A stretch of 64,000 bases of DNA from Ilex aquifolium (lineage: Eukaryota; Streptophyta; Magnoliopsida; Aquifoliales; Aquifoliaceae): positions 33,881,492 through 33,945,491 of the forward strand of contig OX637402.1 in the NCBI GenBank assembly GCA_951799425.1, written 5' to 3'. The position numbers and the translations under genes were made by a program. A model generated the notes under the pieces. The model ran no database searches. It saw only the letters and a program-made list of their open reading frames with translations, and was not told the DNA's origin. Shown here piece by piece: positions 48,276 to 59,571 of the stretch (positions within the stretch are counted from its first letter, which is position 1; every line of letters starts with the position of its first letter).

Positions 48276-50525
48276 TTTTATCTACTAGACTAGATACGTA
48301 TTCTTTACGTTATTTTTTTCCTCGAACATGTCGGCATTTGATTTTGGTCGGAATTTAAATTTGATTATTTAAATAAGAATTGATAATTTTGATCAATTAG
48401 TAAAATTTGAGTTCAATTCGTTAAGATTCGGATTTTGGTACAAGAATATCCAGTATAATAACGAGTCGATATAAATTCTAGGTCATATATAATTAAATAA
48501 AATTCAATTCAATTTTTTCATTTAATTTCTTGAATTTTTGATGAATTAAGATATGAATTTGTAATCTATCCAATATTTGAAGGAAATCTGATCAATTCTG
48601 ATAGTCGGCAAGGAGGATTGTGTTGTTTGCATAGATAGCCACGATTCTTCTAGTTACAGCTAATAATTGATTACTTGTAAATATGGAATATAATGGTGAC
48701 ATTACATCATTATTATTATGTGATGTCAATAATTAATTATAAAATAATAAATAGAATTTGTGAATTCTACTATTCTAACATGATAGAGATAGTTCTTGAT
48801 AGTTAGTGAAATAATGGAGTCCATTAAATCCACTTGATATTCTTTTATTGGTCGATGACATCAGATCTTCAATGTGATGTGATGTAACCGTTATATCTAA
48901 TATTTTTTTGTAGGAGAGGGACAATGGAAAGAAAAAAATATTATGTGTAGTAATATTATTTTTTTATTATATGATCGGTCCGACCAGTTGACCCAACGGT
49001 TGAACCAGTGAATCATTGACCCGGTCCCCTTGCCGGTTCGATGACCGGTCCGATTCTGATAACATTAATTATTACATCACATTAACAGTGTCACGTGATA
49101 TAATTGTTTAATAATAAATAAACAAGTCTACAAATAAATTCCACAAAAATTCATAACTGTCTAATCATATAATATATAATTACTTCCATAATAAAAATAA
49201 ACCTTATTTTATTATTTTTCATTAAATAATTATATAACATTAATATTAATGACTTGATGTAATCTTTAAACACAATATTTATTCGGTTGGAGGCTTCAAA
49301 ACAAAAGAAGAAAAAAATAAAGTATAAAGGGTGGAAGAGACACGCTGTAATTGCATACGCGTTCGCCAATAGAAATATGCCACGTGGAGGCATATGAGTG
49401 GTTGTACTTGTGGGACCAGATTTGGTCATTCTTGAATGGCGAAATGTAAGAAGTCGGTGAAGAATAGCTGTAAGTGGCCGAAAGTTTACACGTGGCAATC
49501 GCTTGGGGAAGTGGGTCCTATGGTGTTTCGAGATGTGCGAATGTGTAAAGTCATAGAAGGTGCAGCGTGTTGGGTCCTGTTTTCTATTCATCGATCGTTG
49601 TCCCCTTCCAAATATCTACCGAGAGTGGGTCCATTAGGCGGACAACTGGTTGATTTGACGTTGCTGCCACTTGTTTTTTGATTATTATCAATGGTTTCAT
49701 TTGACTTTTCATTGTCCTGATGAGTCATCAGTTATGTGTTTCTGAACTCCGCACGTGTAAGGGGGTCTACAAGCACGTGACCATCAATTACTTATTGGAA
49801 CTTACAAAATTGAGTTAATTTATTAATCTAATTATATGTTAAGAGTTATCGTGACAATAATTCTATTAAGATCATATCACCGCTGCATAATTAAGTCAAC
49901 AAATTTAAATTCTAACAGCATTATTCTGGTCTTTTTTTTTTTTGTATAAAAAATTGATATTTAGATAGATCACTCTACATATTCGTTAGAGAGTATTACA
50001 ACATTAAACAACTATTTATAGGTGACTCAATTGCACTTATAACGAGACTGAAACTAAGGTCTCACCGCGTACTGTAGGCGCTAAAAAGTAGATATAGCAT
50101 CACCAAATTGTTATAGATATGGGAACTTTGAACTAAACATTGAACGAAAAAATTCGAATATTCATCCACTGGACTAACGATTCGATAGTCACTCTGGTCT
50201 CTTCAATTGAAAAAAAAACAATGGACAGTGGCTTCCGAATAAACTCAACCATAATAGGCATACCATATTAATCAACAACTTAGTTTGAAGAAAAAAAACC
50301 TCAATTAAAAGTCCATCTCGCTTCAAATAAAGGTTCAAAGATGAATCATAATAGTCAAAAAAAGGGGTTGATGTGTTTTGGCTGCTTTTAATATTATAGC
50401 TAAGCTTATAAAAGAAGAATAGCCCTAGGTTGTGGAGGCCTTTTCAAAAGTTTATAGAAATTCCAAATAGTAACCCTAATGGTAATTAATTTACAATGTC
50501 GTTATACTTTTAAGTTGTAATTTTA
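48276..50525. other. Dehydrin upstream spacer
   Basis: AT-rich spacer. A stretch near 48980-49060 with repeated CCGGT/GACCCGGTCC motifs resembles the end of a common plant DNA-transposon family (CCGGTTGACC type), but no second end was found. Four CACGTG motifs lie at 49381-49779. No convincing gene. Confidence 0.45.
49381..49779. promoter_or_regulatory. Cluster of four G-box/ABRE-like CACGTG motifs
   Basis: CCACGTGG (49380-49387), ACACGTGGC (49488-49496), GCACGTGTA (49751-49759) and GCACGTGAC (49773-49781) occur within 400 bp, 1.3-1.7 kb upstream of the dehydrin ATG. The first two fit the ABRE consensus. Whether they act on the dehydrin is unknown. Confidence 0.4.
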
Positions 50526-51822
50526 TGTGGTGTTTGATAAAACTGAAAGTTGAATACTGAAAATTGAATGCTGACAAATATAAAGAATTGAAGTCTAAAA
50601 ATTATTATTATTCTAATTTTGTTATTCTTTTTAACCATCTCTCAACAATTACCTTATTCTTATCACTACCATCACAATGACAGCGACACAATGGTGATGG
50701 TGGCGGTAACACAATGGTAGTCATGGCGGTGACACGAGGTGGTGAGGGTGGTAGCGGTGGTGCCACAATGGTAATGGTGATGGCGGCGGTGACACAATGG
50801 TAGTGGTGGTGACGGTAACACAATGGCGGTGGTGGCATAATAGTAGTAATGGCGATGACACAATGGTGATGGTGATGGTGAGAGTGGCGGTGGCACAGTG
50901 ACGATAGTGGCGGCGACGACATAATTATGATGGTAATGGTGGGAGTGGCGATGGCACAGTGACGATAGTGGCAGCGACAACATAATTATGGTGGTAATGG
51001 TGAGAGTGGCGGTGAAACAATGGTGGTGGTGATGGTGACACAATGATGATGGTGGCAGCAACACAATGGTGGTGGCGGCGGCGACACAAGGTGGTGGCGG
51101 TGGTGACACAATGGTGATGGTGACAGCAGCACAATGACAGTGGTGGTGGCGACATAAGGTGGTGGCACAATGATAGTGGTGGTAGCGGCGACACAGTGAT
51201 TGAGGCAATGGTGGTGGTGGTGGCACAATTGTAGTGGTGATGGCGACAACATAATGGCAGTGGTGGCATAATGGTAATAGTGGCGACAATATAATGGTGG
51301 TGGCGGGGCAGTGGTGGTGATTGTGTTAGTGGCGGTGGCATAGTAGTGGTTGTGGTGGTGATGACAACACAATGATAGTGGCGGTGACACAATTGTAGTG
51401 GTGGCGACAATGACATAATGACAGTTGTGGCATAATGGTAGTAGTGGCGACGACACAATGGTGGTGGTGATGGTGTTAGTGGCGGTGGCATAACAATGGT
51501 GGTGGTGGCGATTGCACAATGGTGGTAGTGATGGCGGCAACACAATGGTAGCGGTGGTGGATGAAGGATATTGAAAAGTTAAGAGTGTAAAATGCATTGA
51601 GGGTATATTTGTCTATTATGAGGAATTGATAAAATCCTTACTGAGTAACATTTTCAGCGTTAAGTGATAAGTAGGTGGTTTGGTACTTAAAATTTTAGCC
51701 TATTTTTAAGAAGTGTTTAAAATATTAAATGGTATGAGTTTTATGTTATCAAACGAGTTTAATTCATTAAGTACTTAAAGTCTTCAGTTTTAAGTTTTAA
51801 ATGATATTATCAAACAACCCCT
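50526..51822. mobile_element. Probable TIR element carrying a minisatellite
   Basis: The left end has GGTGTTTGATAA (50529-50540) and the right end, on the other strand, AGGGGTTGTTTGATAA (ending 51822). Both are followed by AT-rich sequence with CTGAA motifs, as in many plant MITE families with TTGTTTGATAA ends. Most of the interior is the GGTGGC minisatellite. A clean target duplication was not found, so the boundaries are uncertain. Confidence 0.4.
50670..51560 (+). repeat. Minisatellite of GGTGGTGGC and ACACAATGG units
   Basis: About 890 bp of degenerate tandem repeats of an 18-30 bp pattern: GGTGGTGGCG, then ACACAATGG or ACATAATGG, often with TAGTGG between. Because the repeat is low in stop codons on the minus strand, all three minus frames stay open for about 200 codons as His/Pro/Cys-rich text. 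This is repeat-driven and not evidence of protein coding. Confidence 0.9.
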
Positions 51823-52070
51823 TAATATTATGATTATCGAACTTTAAATATAAACTATAGAGAAATTTGGAGGTTGGTTCCCCTGTGTGGACTTATTTGG
51901 TGATAAGTTTATCAAAAAAACTTGTTTAATATTAAGTCAATTTTGATCTTCATTGTCCAAAATACCCCTAGTAGTTATGTTCAATAAAAAAAAATTAAAA
52001 AACTAACAACTCCTAAATTTTAGAAGTTTGACTAACATTAAAATTCTCTCTTTCATATCTATCTATGTTC

Positions 52071-53249
52071 TGTTGGACCAAAACAGATTTTTGGTCGACT
52101 TTGAGCCTAAATTAAAGTGGAACCCGATTATTATTTTGAATAATATTTCGTGGGTTCATAATCTACTCCATGAGGAGAATAATGTAGTATATTCATTTGC
52201 TCAAATCAAGTAAGAAATGAATGTGAAAATAGGCTCCAAAGTGACCCCCTTGAAGAGTGAAAAAATAAAGTAAAGTGCAATGTGGGATTTGACACCAATC
52301 CCACATTGATTGAGGAAGAGATCCAACATGGGCATATATAGTCCAAGTTTGCTCCATGGGTTGGGCCCCAAGGGGTACCACAATTTTATGAGCGGAGCGA
52401 GGACCTACATGCCATTCGGTTCGACCACACGCGCGCCGCCCGCCCGTCACGCCACGACCCGACCCGGCCCGGCCCGGCTCGGGTGTGGGTGTGGTTTAGA
52501 CCAAGCCTAATTTTTTGGACAAAATTCGTTTGATTAAATGGGTTTAACCCGAAATTGATTTCGGTATCCATGGATCGCACTGATTCGGATTTAATCCGAA
52601 ATTGATTGTATCTGTTCAAGGTGAACAGTTATTCTCTTGGTGTCTACTGGCTGTTGATTTATTCTTAGGTTGCGTCTGTTAGAGTGGTGACTGTCCGGAA
52701 AGTCACCAAAGAGTCAATAACTACCCAGGATCATTACCATTCATTTTACGGAATTAATTTATTCATTCATTCGGGCAGACTATTGTGCATTACATTAAGG
52801 AGACAGACTGTGCATTGCATTTTCGGCATTAAGGCAGTGCATTTGGAGAGTACACAACACAAGTTTGGTTCGCTGGACAGATAGATTGGAGTGCTACTTC
52901 TATCTGTGTAAAGATCATTGTATCCTGGGAGGCAGGCGCTCGAGATTCCATAAGCACCGTGTGTGGGGGCGAAATCTGTCTTAAGGACATAGTGTCAAAC
53001 ACTAGCCTTGATCTATCTAAAGTTCAATATCAGTTCCTGTTCTGCAATCGGGTTAGTAATCGGATTGGATTATACAAATAGTTACTGTTTTGATTGGTGC
53101 ATCTCTTTACTGTATCTCTTTCGTGTTACTCTTTCCTCTCTGTGTAACTCTTTACTGTTACTGTTTTGTTAGAGTAACTCTTTACATGTTTTAAATCAGA
53201 ATTTTTAAACAAGTGATTTTACTATATTAGAAATACCACACGGACAACA
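52071..53249. mobile_element. Solo LTR of an LTR retrotransposon
   Basis: 1179 bp starting TGTTGGACC and ending GGACAACA, so it has TG...CA ends with a 5 bp TGTTG/CAACA inverted pair. It is flanked by a perfect 5 bp duplication TGTTC (52066-52070 and 53250-53254). Inside are GGGCATATATAGTCC (TATA region, about 52331) and the CCCACATTGATTGAGGAAG / GGGTTGGGCCCCAAGGGG sequences typical of plant LTRs. No internal region is present, so the rest was lost by LTR-LTR recombination. Confidence 0.9.
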
Positions 53250-53317
53250 TGTTCATATATAAAATATAATTATTTATTTCTCTTATATAAAATATAACTA
53301 TATATATACACACACAC

Positions 53318-53535
53318 ACACACATACATATAGTAACATTAAAAAAATAGTAATATTTAAACATAAAAAATAGTACTATTCAAACATAAAAATAGTACCA
53401 TCTAAACACACAAAAAAATAATAATTCTAAAACAAAAAAAATAATAACATTGAGTATTAATATTTGAAAAAATAACAGTAGTAACATGCTCAACAAAAAT
53501 AGTAACATGCACAATAAAAACAGTAACATGGTAAA
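53318..53535 (+). repeat. Diverged array related to the 41 kb tandem core
   Basis: Repeated AGTAACATGCTCAACAAAAA and AGTAACATGCACAATAAAAA units, with AGTA(C/T)TATTCAAACATAAAA variants. They closely resemble the AGTAACA...CTCAACAAAAA units inside the palindrome at 41064-41318. Confidence 0.65.
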
Positions 53536-53541
53536 AAAAAT

Positions 53542-53556
<15 letters not shown>

Positions 53557-53608
<52 letters not shown>
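53557..53608 (+). repeat. (AG)26 microsatellite
   Basis: A 52 bp perfect AG run directly after an (AT)n run, in intergenic sequence. Confidence 0.9.
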
Positions 53609-53611
<3 letters not shown>

Positions 53612-54195
53612 CAATATCAGTTGTTCTTTGAATTTGAATTTCAAATTTATGTAAAATAATTTGTTGGCATATCTTCGTTAATAATAAATTAAGAGATAAT
53701 AATTTTCAAGTTAGGAAACTAATTTAAGTTGTTTTTAAGGAAGAATATTTTGAAGTTTTAAAAAAATAATAGACTTAATTAATTATTAGTAAGATAAAAA
53801 ACATATTTATTCTCAAATAAATTTCCTTCACGGACTAAACTCATTATAAATTTCTTAAGCAAGATTCAGTCCTAATTTTTACTAAAAGACAATGTCACCT
53901 GTTTGTCTCCCTCTTTGGATTTATTATAGTCGCCACGGCCCATTTAGACAATGCAAAACCCTCTCCCTCCAATGGCCCATTTCCTTCTCACGCCTATCCT
54001 ATCACTGCCCTTGCATGGTTTGCCACTCAAATTTACACGTGCAATCATGGGCTTTGGCAAACTATTTCTAAGTACTTGAGTCATTGTGTTGGGCTGAATA
54101 GGCCCAGATTTTGGTGGTTCGAATCCCAAGTCACAATGCTTTTCCATTCCTCATGGTTCACATGGGCTTCTAAGCCCACTAAAGATAGACACGTC

Positions 54196-54226
<31 letters not shown>

Positions 54227-54256
54227 GCCCTACCCATAGGTTTGTATTAAAAATAT

Positions 54257-54437
54257 GAGTAATATTATTTAGATTTAAAAATCTGACCTAATTTGCTGAC
54301 ATAATGATGTGGCTTGATAGAAATCATTGGATCAACACCAAGTTCCAATGTTTGATGGGGTCTACAGTGAATCCAAATGTCACAGTGAATTAAGTCAGCA
54401 AATTATGTCAATAAATTAGGTCTTAATAGCATTACTC
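54257..54437. repeat. Small MITE with GAGTAAT ends
   Basis: 181 bp with inverted ends GAGTAATATTATTTAGA (left) and, on the other strand, GAGTAATGCTATTAAGA (right), followed on both arms by GACCTAATTT and TTTGCTGAC. Non-coding. The target duplication is not clear. Confidence 0.65.
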
Positions 54438-55157
54438 TAAAACTATAGCACCCTCTTCTTCTTCCCCCCCCCCCCCCCCCAAACTGAATAATACCGTCGT
54501 CGTCGTCTTCTTCTTCTCTCTCTCTTTTTCAACAAGGGGTATTTAGGTAAATTTACGCATAATTTGACTAATTTCCTTTCCAATTTGGTCAAAGGCAAGT
54601 TATAAATGTCAAAACTAGATTATTCAAGAGGGATAAATATCTCATGACTTAGCTTCAAGAAATTACAAAGATTTAAACACATAACATTTGAATTTACAGG
54701 TCGCCCCTATTACTATTTAAACAACCCTTGGAATTACACCGTTAATAACCTCATTTTCATCTCTAAAAGGAACCATTTCCTCCTAATCAACTTGTTAGAC
54801 AACATAAATATTAATATTTTGACAACAAAAATAATTATTTTGAAGTAAATATATAGAGTCATTTTCTTTTAGTAAGCTTGGACTATAAAGCATTTTTCAA
54901 TTAAGAAAAAAATACACGAGTCCCTGTATGTTAAGCTCCTCTCTAAGTTTTAAACAATTAGAATATCTTCTTGTTTTCATGGAATGGCGAACATCTTCTC
55001 ATATTTGTAAATTCATTTATTTTTATTTTTAAGAATTTAAGTAATCTTTTAAATAAGATGAATTTGTCAATGTAAACAACTCATTACATTTACAATTACA
55101 GAATGAGTAATCTGCAGTAAAATTAACAAAAAAATGTATATACTGAAAGATATTTTG

Positions 55158-55240
55158 AGGGGGTGGGGTGGGGTGGGGTGGGGTGGGGTGGGGGGGGGGG
55201 GGGGTGGGCGAGGGGGTTGGGGGGGGGGGGGGGTGGGGGA
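55158..55240 (+). repeat. G-rich array (GGGGT)n plus G runs
   Basis: Six units of GGGGT followed by runs of 14-15 G broken by T, C or A. The strand asymmetry and several G runs of three or more make it a strong G-quadruplex candidate. Confidence 0.85.
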
Positions 55241-55650
55241 ATTGATAGGGAAGGAAAAGGAAGGGTCAAATTGTCAAAGTGTCCATGTAAACCCAAATAA
55301 ACAAGAGTTAATAACTCTTTTGATTTTTTAAGTATGCTCGTTTTGTTAGTTTGATTCTTAATGTATTAGTTTTGTCAATTTAGTCTTTAAATATATGCAA
55401 TTAATGTTTAAATGTTTCTTATACAGATGGTCCGTTAAATTTTCAAAGGAGAAAATGTTACATGTTGATCATGTAATACTGTTTGAAAGAATAACATATT
55501 ATTTTTATCAAAAGCTTAACGGATCGTCTGTGTAACGACCATTTAAAGACGAATTGAATATTTTAGGTTGCGTTTGATAAAATTGATACATTAAGGACTA
55601 AACTGACAAAACAATTATCCTTTAGACACAAAAAGTGATATTAATCCTAA

Positions 55651-56542
55651 GGGCTAATCTTAACTTGCACTTCGAAATATCACTCAAATCTCAATTTGTG
55701 CTATCAATGTTTAAAAATATTAATTTACACCCTGAAAGATATAAATTCATATCAATGTGCACATGTGGCTAACTCCGTCTATTTTGCCGTTAAAAAAGTT
55801 TAGGCTAATTATAAATTATACCCCTTAAAGTTTAAATATTTCATATTTGTGACCCAAAAAAATTTTCATCCATTAATGCTCATTAAACAACTTTTAATTG
55901 TATCGTATCATAACATCTTCATGTTGTATTCGAGTCAATAAAAAATATTTTTTCAAAATTTTTAAAAAAATTATAAAGTACATATTTTTTGCCTACAATA
56001 CTCGTTAAATAGCTATTTTTGTCTACATTTAGATACAAATTTTTTGATTATCCGATCAAATTAAAGTTAGATAAGAATAATACAAATGTAGATAGAAAAT
56101 AGTTATTTAACGAGTATTATAGATAAAAAATAAATATTTTTTAATTTTTAAAAAATATTAAATAGTATTATATGATTGTCGTAAATGTGAAATATATGAC
56201 ACAACGCAATTGACTCGACATGAAAATATTTTTTTGTTAAAAGTACTTTTTTATTGATTCGAACATGACACAAAAATGTTATGACATGGTACAATTGAGA
56301 GTTATTTAAATAGTATTAATGAATGAAATATTTTTTAGAACATAAATGTGAAATATTTAAACTTTGAGGGGTATAATTTATAATTAACTCAAACTTTTTT
56401 AACAATAAAATAGATGACAGTTAGTCTCATGTGCACATTGATACGTATTTATATCTTTTAGGGCATAAATTGATATTTTTAAACTTTAAGGGTATAAATT
56501 AAAATTCAAGTGATATTTTGGGGTGCGAGTTGAAATTAGCCC
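55651..56542. mobile_element. Mutator-like (MULE) non-autonomous element with long TIRs
   Basis: 892 bp flanked by a perfect 9 bp duplication TAATCCTAA (55642-55650 and 56543-56551), the Mutator hallmark. Ends are GGGCTAATCTTAACTTGCAC (left) and, on the other strand, GGGCTAATTTCAACTCGCAC (right). Similarity between arms runs on for roughly 350-400 bp, with landmarks such as ATCAATGTGCACATG and TTATAAATTATACCCCT on both. There is no transposase. The right end lies about 330 bp upstream of the ATG of the small membrane-protein gene. Confidence 0.92.
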
Positions 56543-56870
56543 TAATCCTAAACAACAATCTAAATGAAAAACTAAACGAATAATTAATTAATTTCCGATC
56601 GAGATAAAAAAAAAAATCCGATAAAGAATGAAAGTTTTTTTTTTGGATATTAAAAATTAGAAATGAAAATAGCTCAGAGGAACGTTGTTGCTTTTCGTTC
56701 CCCTCTCTTTCTCTCTCTTCTTGTTCCTCCGTCTAGTTCAAATTGAGTCTTCGCCGTCTCCCTGCGAAGACGCCATCGGAAATGACCCACGAATTGTAGA
56801 CAAATCGAAACAAAGATAATAGGAGAGAGAGACGAGAGAGAGACAGGGAGAGACGAGAGGTCACGCAGCG
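56543..56870 (+). promoter_or_regulatory. Promoter and 5' leader of the small membrane-protein gene
   Basis: Short region between the MULE and the ATG at 56871. It includes a GA-rich leader (about 56820-56860). No clear TATA box was assigned. Confidence 0.45.
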
Positions 56871-59571
56871 ATGATAACGCGTTCGAATCTGGCGGAGCAG
56901 CTGAGAGAGTACCAGATTCGATCAAAACACGACTGGGCTTCTGTCTCTTTCTTCTCCTCTACCTCTAATATCGCCTATTCAAGGTATCGCTTTATTCAAT
57001 TTCTGGTTTTCCATACAATTACAGTTCGATCTTTACCAAAATTTCGTTCTTTCGTGCTTTTCCTTTTTAGGGTTTCAATTTAGAATCGTTGCACATATGT
57101 TTTCTGTGTTTCAGACTTATTTCTCAATTATCTGATTGGAACTGCTGCTAATTTAGAATTCTCATATTCCTATACAAAATATGCATATGAAAAGATTGGA
57201 AACATGAATTAGGAACTATCGAAGGATCGACCATACGAGAAATTGTGCAGTGTCATTCATTGTTATGCCCTTTTTAATGTATTTAGGATTACATGGAAAA
57301 GTGGTTTGCTGCTGAGGGGTCATTTATGAGATTATTGATGACTGTACAGATCATTAATGGAGAAAATTGAGAATTATTGTTTTTTCACCGTATTTCCGAA
57401 ATGGCGGTCAAATATGAAGTTGATCTCTAAAGAATTATGTCTGTGTTCAGAAATTTTTTGTTTTAAGAAATTTCATATCTATCTATATATATAAAACAAT
57501 CACATTAGGGAGGAGGAGAGGCCTTGAGACGGCTTTAAATGCTTAATTATTAGAGTTTTTAAATATTTAATTAGCTCATTCTAATCAAATTATTCCATTT
57601 GTCCTTTGTAACCACTCTCACCAATTTTCAACTATCTTTCTTAACTATTTAAAATTCAAATGAATATCATTTTAACACATTAATGAGGAATTGTTCAGTA
57701 ATTAAGGTTAGGTAGGGTTTGATGGTAGGAAGCAATAACAAATTTCGTGCATCGCACGGGATGCCTGCTAGTATAGATATAGCTACCACCACACTTACGA
57801 GGTTATGTTGAGGAGTACTTTTTAACTGCTTGTATCGTACTGTTAAAAAAAAAAAAACTACTTGTTTTGTAAATAAAAAGTGTCATTTTTATCAATTGAA
57901 ACACAATATGTAGTTGGTTGAGAGTGGTTTCCAACTTCTTGTAATGTAACTGGTTAGATATGAGTGAAGGATTGAAAACTGCCCTTTATTAATGATGTTA
58001 AAAACAAAACGTGGTCTACAACATACAATATATTTCTTTTTTATATGAAGAATAAGATGTTGGGTTGAGTATGATTCAATTCAGGTCAAATGTGCATTGT
58101 TTTCTACGAGTAAATATTGAATGTAACCGCCACGTCACACAAATAAATGGATGAAGTGAACCCCACTACTTTATATGAGGTGGTTATTTGCTTACATGGA
58201 GGGGTAGTTACTGAATTGTATGTGATTCGCTTGCTCGGTTGTTTTCCTATTGGTGACACCACGTGGCGGTGATGCCGTGGTGAGACCATTACATTGAATA
58301 TTTTCTCTTTTTCTAGGTTGAGTATAGGAATGAACCAAGCATGCTGGTTTGTTGATGATTTATTTTGGATTGGACTAGTTGTTTTGCTTTGTTTTCACAA
58401 ACTTGATATAAGACATTGTGGGAAGATGATTTGAATCAGTCTTTTTGATGACCTTACTATTAAGGAAGATTGTTGCCGAGCTTTCATGAAATTTTACCTA
58501 ATGGTTGTGTGTTTTTCCGGATGTAGTTTGGCTGAGGAGTCCATGGTGAAAATATTTGGTTTCAGCAACTGTTTCCTAAAACAACTGACTTGATTCACTG
58601 GTTTTACAATGGTGATGGATACATGTTGTTTCTGTTCCTAGTAGTTTACAGAAACGCAGAATGAGAGGTTTAATGTACTGAAGTTATTATAGATTCGCTT
58701 TATTGAACAAAATATGTTTCTTCGTTATCTGTTTTACATGTGAAATTTAGAGATTGCGAGGCTTAAAATTACCTGCAATACCTCATTTTTGTAATTTTTT
58801 CCCCATTGTGAAGCGGTTGATTCACACTAACTAATTAGTTGGCCTTATTTTTAAACTTGCACCTTGTGTGGCACACACACACACACAGTGCTGCTTCTAG
58901 GTTTTTGACCTTTTGGTATAATTGGGAGTGATAGAGTGCAGCTTGATGCAAGCATCAGAATTTCAGAGTACATCACCTATAACATTTTGGGCATCAATAA
59001 TTTTGATGTGCACATAGATTGTTTCATTTTGGGATTCAGTGAATTGGTCATATTAAGAATGGATCGAAACACCATTAAATTTAGATATACATAAGAAAAA
59101 GAATAAAATACCTGGAAACATTAAGCAATAGAGCCCGGTTGAATTCATTCCTTGTTGAAGACATCCTTTATCTATTTGTATAACTATTTGATGCTCTTTC
59201 TTTTCGGGAAGACTCATCAGGTTATTTGATTGGCAGGGGCATTTATGTCCTCAAATCTCTGTTTCCGTGATTTTGGACTGGATTTATATTATTTGTGCAA
59301 TTGTTTTGCCTATTCACTACTGATACGCTTGTTATTGCATTTTTTGGGTTTTTCTGGATGCAGGGTGGATGTTGTGGTCTTCGTAATATGGGAACTCCTC
59401 GTTTTGGCATTCCTCGTTTTCTCAGCTGTTTCATTATATTTCAGGCATTTGAGACTTGCTTTCATCCTTGTATGCATCACATTGCTTCTGCTTTTATGCA
59501 TGAAAATCACAAAGCAAGTAAGGCTGGCCCGAAAAAAGAAACGCAGAATGCTTCTTCCGTTATCGATGTAG
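56871..59571 (+). CDS. Small two-helix membrane protein, function unknown
   Basis: Two exons, 56871-56983 and 59364-59571, joined by AG|GTATCGC and TGGATGCAG|G with the split codon AGG (Arg38); 106 residues. The amino half (MITRSNLAEQLREYQIRSKH, then DWASVSFFSST) is soluble. Residues about 41-65 (VVVFVIWELLVLAFLVF region) and 69-87 (AFILVCITLLLLLC region) are hydrophobic helices joined by a short basic turn (RHLR). The carboxy tail (KITKQVRLARKKKRR) is strongly basic, suggesting it faces the cytosol. I recall similar short proteins annotated only as 'transmembrane protein' in other plants but cannot name a function. The support for the exons is the pair of consensus splice sites, the phase match and the coherent topology. 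The 2.4 kb intron contains a Helitron and a MITE. Confidence 0.8.
57478..57771 (+). mobile_element. Short non-autonomous Helitron
   Basis: The left end TCTATCTATATATATAAAAC is preceded by A (an alternative start is 57482). The right end is a GC hairpin, CGTGC-ATC-GCACG (57746-57758), followed 9 nt later by CTAG, then host T. Start TC, 3' hairpin, CTRR end and insertion between A and T are Helitron marks. About 294 bp, no coding capacity, in the intron of the small membrane-protein gene. Confidence 0.8.
58112..58303. repeat. MITE with AAATATTGAATGTAA ends
   Basis: 192 bp. The left end AAATATTGAATGTAA and the right end, on the other strand, AAATATTCAATGTAA agree at 14 of 15 bases. Just inside, both arms carry CCGCCACGT. 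It is in the intron of the small membrane-protein gene, with no target duplication determined. Confidence 0.65.

Larger units (their letters stand above)
53609..55641. other. Spacer with simple repeats and a small MITE
   Basis: Holds a (GA)n run (54198-54225), a C17 run (54464-54480), a TIR-type MITE (54257-54437) and a G-rich array (55158-55240). No coding exon was recognised. Confidence 0.5.

Noticed and set aside
49151..49591. 146-codon minus-strand frame
   Set aside because: No recognisable domain; the second half becomes AT-rich low-complexity sequence, and it overlaps other chance frames.
50608..51597. Three overlapping minus-strand frames of 100-206 codons, rich in His, Pro and Cys
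   Set aside because: All three frames of one strand are open because the minisatellite unit lacks stop codons there; the text is repeat-driven with no domain and no splice context.
54108..54135. GGTTCGAATCCC, like a tRNA T-arm (B box)
   Set aside because: The flanking bases do not form a five-pair T stem, and no matching D arm or acceptor stem was found upstream.
55158..55240. Telomere-like repeat
   Set aside because: The unit is GGGGT and not the plant TTTAGGG; it is a local G-rich simple repeat.
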